From: an uncultured Faecalibacterium sp.
GTDB lineage: Bacteria > Bacillota > Clostridia > Oscillospirales > Ruminococcaceae
Direction of reading: 5' to 3'
DNA length: 8,304 nt
Assembly (NCBI GenBank): GCA_934501115.1
Contig: CAKSTO010000064.1
Span: 1 to 8,304 of the forward strand
Part shown: one piece after another, positions 6,401 to 8,304 of the stretch
Numbering within the stretch: position 1 is the stretch's first letter
How the letters are laid out: the number at the start of each line of letters is the position of its first letter
Translations under genes and position numbers: made by a program
The notes under the pieces: generated by a model
Seen by the model: the letters and a program-made list of their open reading frames with translations, nothing else
What the model was told of the DNA's origin: nothing
Databases searched by the model: none

Positions 6401-8304
6401 TGAAAGGTCTCGGTCATAAACTTCTGAATAATGTCCGGGTTCAGCCATGTTGCGCCCAACCGCACATCAATTTCTGAGGCTTCCAGTTCTCTGGGCTGCG
6501 CCTTGGTCAGCGCATCCACATTGACCACAAACTCTGGGTTCGTTTCGGAGGCGAACTGCGCCATTCGCAGCTTTGCCCGGACATCGCCGGACAGGTACTC
6601 GTCTGCCATCTGCCAGCCTGCTTCGGGGTCGGTAGGGTCGGCGGCAGGGTCCTTGAAGATCACGCCGGAGAGTTCAGTGGTAATGCGTCCGTACTCACCG
6701 GGAGTGCCCAGCAGTTCTGCCATATAGGGCAAATCCACCTTGCCATGCTCCCCAATGGACACCGCCAACGCTTCGCTGGGGGTGTCCACGCTGGTAACGG
6801 TACGCTCCGGGCGGATAGTGCGCTTGGTGAACATTGCAGCCTTGCTCTTGAGCTGCCCCTGCTCGTCCAGATTTTCCAGCGAGCACAGCAGATAATACGA
6901 GGAATCCTGCTCAAACAGCCGCCCATTTCTGCGGTCGTTCAGCAAGCCGTATTTGGCGGTAAAGGCATCGTAGGCGGCGTTCAAACGCTCCTGCGTTGCC
7001 TTGATGTCCTCGTCCGGGTAGTCGTTCAACTGCTGGTCAATCAGGTCATTGACGATCTGCCGCAGCTCTACCATGCCGGTGACACGCCCCTTGGCGGTGT
7101 CGGACAGTTCCACCTGTGTCATCACGGAATTTTCCCGGTAGAACACTTCACCGTCCACCACCGTGTAGGAGAAGTTTTTCACATCCGGGTCAGCCGGGAG
7201 AATATGCTTCTCGTTTTTGGCATCCGCAATATCTGGTGTTTCTACCTCAACTTCGGTGTATTGCCCCTCAATATGCTGCACCGCTTCTGCAAGCTGGTCT
7301 GCAAGATTTGCACCCTCGATGGGAGCAACGGTCAATTCCTCTCGTCCATACTGGGTGCTTTCGGTAGAGAGTACGCCCAGAACCATCTCCGGGTGGTCCA
7401 CAAAATACTGGTTGATGGCAAAGCCATCCTCGGTCTTGCCCAACTGCACCCAGTCCGGCTCATGGTCAATGGGGCGGTCACGTTTTTGCAAAAAGATAAT
7501 GTCGCTGACAACATCCGTGCCAGCATTGGCGCGAAACGCATTATTCGGCAGACGGATGGCACCCAGCAAATCAGCACGCTCTGCCATGTGTTTGCGGGCG
7601 GTGCTGTCCTTGCTGTCCATGGTATAACGAGAAGTCACAAACGCCACAATGCCGCCCGGACGCACTTGGTCGATGGCCTTGGCGAAAAAGTAGTTGTGGA
7701 TACTAAATCCCAACTTGTTGTACGCCTTATCGTTGACCTTGTACTGACCAAAAGGTACGTTGCCCACGGCAAGATCATAAAAGTCACGCCTATCGGTGGT
7801 CTCAAAGCCAGCCACGGTAATGTCTGCCTGCGGGTACAGCTTTTGGGCGATGCGCCCGGTGATGCTGTCCAGTTCCACACCATATAGGCGACTGCCCGCC
7901 ATGCTATCCGGCAGCATTCCAAAGAAGTTGCCTACACCCATGGACGGCTCCAGAATGTTGCCAGACTGGAACCCCATACGCTCCACCGCATCGTAGATAC
8001 CACGGATCACGGTAGGGCTGGTGTAGTGGGCGTTCAGAGTAGAAGCGCGAGCGGCGGCGTATTCATCCTCAGAGAGCAGTCCTTTCAGCTGGGTGTACTC
8101 GGCAGACCAATTTTCCTTGTTGGAGTCAAAAGCGTCTGCCAGACCGCCCCAGCCCACATATTGCGAAAGCACCTGTTGCTCCTCGGCGGTGGCACCCCGG
8201 TGCTCCTCTTCCAGCTTGAACAGGGTACGGATGGCTTCGATGTTCCGGGCGTACTTCTGTTTTGCGCCGCCCTCACCCAGATGATCGTCCGTGATGTGGA
8301 AGTT
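3442..8304 (-). CDS. Giant DNA helicase / N6-adenine methylase-like protein, N-terminus beyond the window
   Basis: 1620 C-terminal residues are visible; the frame is open to base 8304, beginning NFHITDDHLGEGGAKQKYA, so the true start is outside. Domains: (a) a methyltransferase-like fold with the SAM-binding segment ILEPSMGVGNFFG near residues 116-128 and AVGNVPFG near 181-188, where the usual (D/N)PP(Y/F) reads NVPF; (b) a long middle region; (c) an SF2/SNF2-like helicase with Walker A HEVGAGKT near 795-802, Walker B-like FVDESHFYKN near 955-964, motif III ATGTPVSNS near 1009-1017, GSTAKMGAGTN near 1255-1265 and QRNGRIIRQG near 1289-1298; (d) a C-terminal coiled coil and acidic tail (EPEQDEEEQED). 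Such proteins are conserved in clostridial conjugative elements and resemble phage DarB-type methylase-helicases, which suggests, by inference, protection or processing of transferred DNA. The stop overlaps the MobC start. Confidence 0.92.
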   Translation of the reverse strand, partial: NFHITDDHLGEGGAKQKYARNIEAIRTLFKLEEEHRGATAEEQQVLSQYVGWGGLADAFDSNKENWSAEYTQLKGLLSEDEYAAARASTLNAHYTSPTVIRGIYDAVERMGFQSGNILEPSMGVGNFFGMLPDSMAGSRLYGVELDSITGRIAQKLYPQADITVAGFETTDRRDFYDLAVGNVPFGQYKVNDKAYNKLGFSIHNYFFAKAIDQVRPGGIVAFVTSRYTMDSKDSTARKHMAERADLLGAIRLPNNAFRANAGTDVVSDIIFLQKRDRPIDHEPDWVQLGKTEDGFAINQYFVDHPEMVLGVLSTESTQYGREELTVAPIEGANLADQLAEAVQHIEGQYTEVEVETPDIADAKNEKHILPADPDVKNFSYTVVDGEVFYRENSVMTQVELSDTAKGRVTGMVELRQIVNDLIDQQLNDYPDEDIKATQERLNAAYDAFTAKYGLLNDRRNGRLFEQDSSYYLLCSLENLDEQGQLKSKAAMFTKRTIRPERTVTSVDTPSEALAVSIGEHGKVDLPYMAELLGTPGEYGRITTELSGVIFKDPAADPTDPEAGWQMADEYLSGDVRAKLRMAQFASETNPEFVVNVDALTKAQPRELEASEIDVRLGATWLNPDIIQKFMTETFQIPYYLRHAVKVRYSPYTAEWRVEGKTATGRGDIISSETYGTSRANAYKILEETLNLKDVRIYDTIEDAEGKPKRVLNKRETMLAQQKQQVIKDAFANWVWQDPQRRIALVKQYNELFNSTRPREYDGSHIHFVGMNPEITLREHQRNAIAHVLYGGNTLLAHEVGAGKTYEMAASAMEAKRLGLCQKSLFVVPNHLTEQWASEFLNLYPNAKLLVARRKDFETANRKKFCARIATGDYDAVIIGHSQFERIPLSFERQERIIQEQIYETLAAINELKVHAGENFSIKQMEKTRKTLETKLEKLRSDERKDDVITFEQLGVDRLFVDESHFYKNLFLTTKMRNVAGLSTSEAQKSSDMFGKCRYLDEITGGRGVVFATGTPVSNSMTELYTVMRYLQYSTLQQKKLTHFDCWASTFGETTTAIELAPEGTGYRARTRFAKFFNLPELMSMFKEVADIKTSDQLHLPVPEAKFETVVAKPSEIQKEMVQELSKRAADIHSGIVDASVDNMLCVTNDGRKIGLDVRLMNPMLPDDPNSKLNVCVQNVLKIWEEGKDQKLTQLLFCDLSTPKNDGNFNVYDDIRKKLVAAGVPENEIEFIHNADTEAKKAALFSKVRSGDVRVLLGSTAKMGAGTNVQQRLVAVHHLDVGWKPSDMTQRNGRIIRQGNMNKEVKVFNYVTEGTFDSYLFQTLENKQRFISQIMTSKSPVRSCEDVDEQALSYAEIKALCAGNPLIKEKMDLDVQVAKLKVLKADHQSQKFRLEDKLLTKFPADIRETNAYIAGVKADAQLAAAHPQVQEGFCGMTIKGVTYDEKKTAGERLVLACSELPNAEEKVIGSYRGFELSLRFDTYRSEYQAILKGQRRYPVALGTDPLGNIIRLDNSLNNFPERINSAENELATLHQQQAAAQIEVEKPFPQEEELAEKSARLAELNAQLDVDEKSHEPEQDEEEQEDTPRRPSVLAALEEKSDKPEPVKPFRSYYDKDGDAR

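Larger units (their letters stand above)
1..8304. mobile_element. Internal part of a conjugative or mobilisable element
   Basis: The co-directional set of a giant helicase-methylase, a MobC-like protein, a CD1845-like membrane protein, a relaxase with the HxDxxHxH metal motif and an XRE regulator is characteristic of integrative conjugative or mobilisable elements of Clostridia. Neither end is in the window: no integrase, attachment site, type IV secretion gene or coupling protein is visible, so I cannot say whether the element is self-transmissible or only mobilisable. The element type is inferred from gene content. Confidence 0.8.

Noticed and set aside
1936..7887. Long plus-strand open frames (for example 1936-2868, 4309-5364, 5413-6477, 6745-7887)
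   Set aside because: They lie antisense to the relaxase, the small genes or the helicase-methylase, which have recognisable motifs throughout. Their translations show no known domain, and long antisense frames are common opposite GC-rich coding sequence.
8170..8172. GTG at 8172 as the start of the helicase-methylase
   Set aside because: The same frame continues upstream to the window edge with family-typical sequence (NFHITDDHLGEGG), so the gene is open at the edge and this GTG is internal.
1..8304. CRISPR arrays, tRNA or rRNA genes, insertion sequences, tandem repeats
   Set aside because: No regularly spaced direct repeats, tRNA-like cloverleaf, rRNA sequence or transposase was seen; almost the whole window is coding.

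Overview
The window is a piece of a conjugative or mobilisable element from a Gram-positive anaerobe, most likely a gut Clostridia member (Oscillospiraceae/Lachnospiraceae type). I infer this from the protein families (giant helicase-methylase, MobC, MobA/VirD2-type relaxase, small CD1845-like membrane protein, XRE regulator), the fairly GC-rich coding sequence and the AGGAGG-like ribosome sites. No chromosomal housekeeping gene, RNA gene or element end is visible. Every gene I accept lies on the minus strand, so transcription runs from high to low coordinates.

Layout in the direction of transcription. (1) 8304-3442: a very large helicase/DNA-methylase protein, cut by the window edge at its N-terminus (1620 residues visible). 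(2) 3445-3113: a MobC-like relaxosome accessory protein that overlaps the helicase stop by 4 nt (GTGA). (3) 3112-3006: a 107-nt gap with a perfect hairpin and a likely promoter. (4) 3005-2730: a three-helix membrane protein resembling the CD1845 family. (5) 2721-2464: a small helical protein of unknown function. (6) 2458-2428: a strong intrinsic terminator placed directly against the relaxase ribosome site. (7) 2418-1030: the relaxase. (8) 1019-980: a second strong terminator. (9) 871-533: an XRE-family repressor-like regulator, followed by a third terminator at 518-484. (10) 407-1: the start of an unrecognised gene with its own promoter, running off the window.

How the parts fit: MobC and the relaxase would form the relaxosome that nicks the element's origin of transfer. 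The helicase-methylase is a conserved cargo of such elements, and a role in protecting or processing incoming DNA is an inference from related phage proteins. The most informative unexplained signals are regulatory. Two near-identical 19-nt dyads (889-907 and 432-450), one just upstream of the XRE gene and one just upstream of the following gene, look like the operators of this regulator. The terminator at 2428-2458 leaves no room for a separate relaxase promoter, so relaxase expression probably depends on read-through or antitermination. I see no obviously new enzyme system; the novelty here lies in control of transfer genes and in the unrecognised gene at the left edge.
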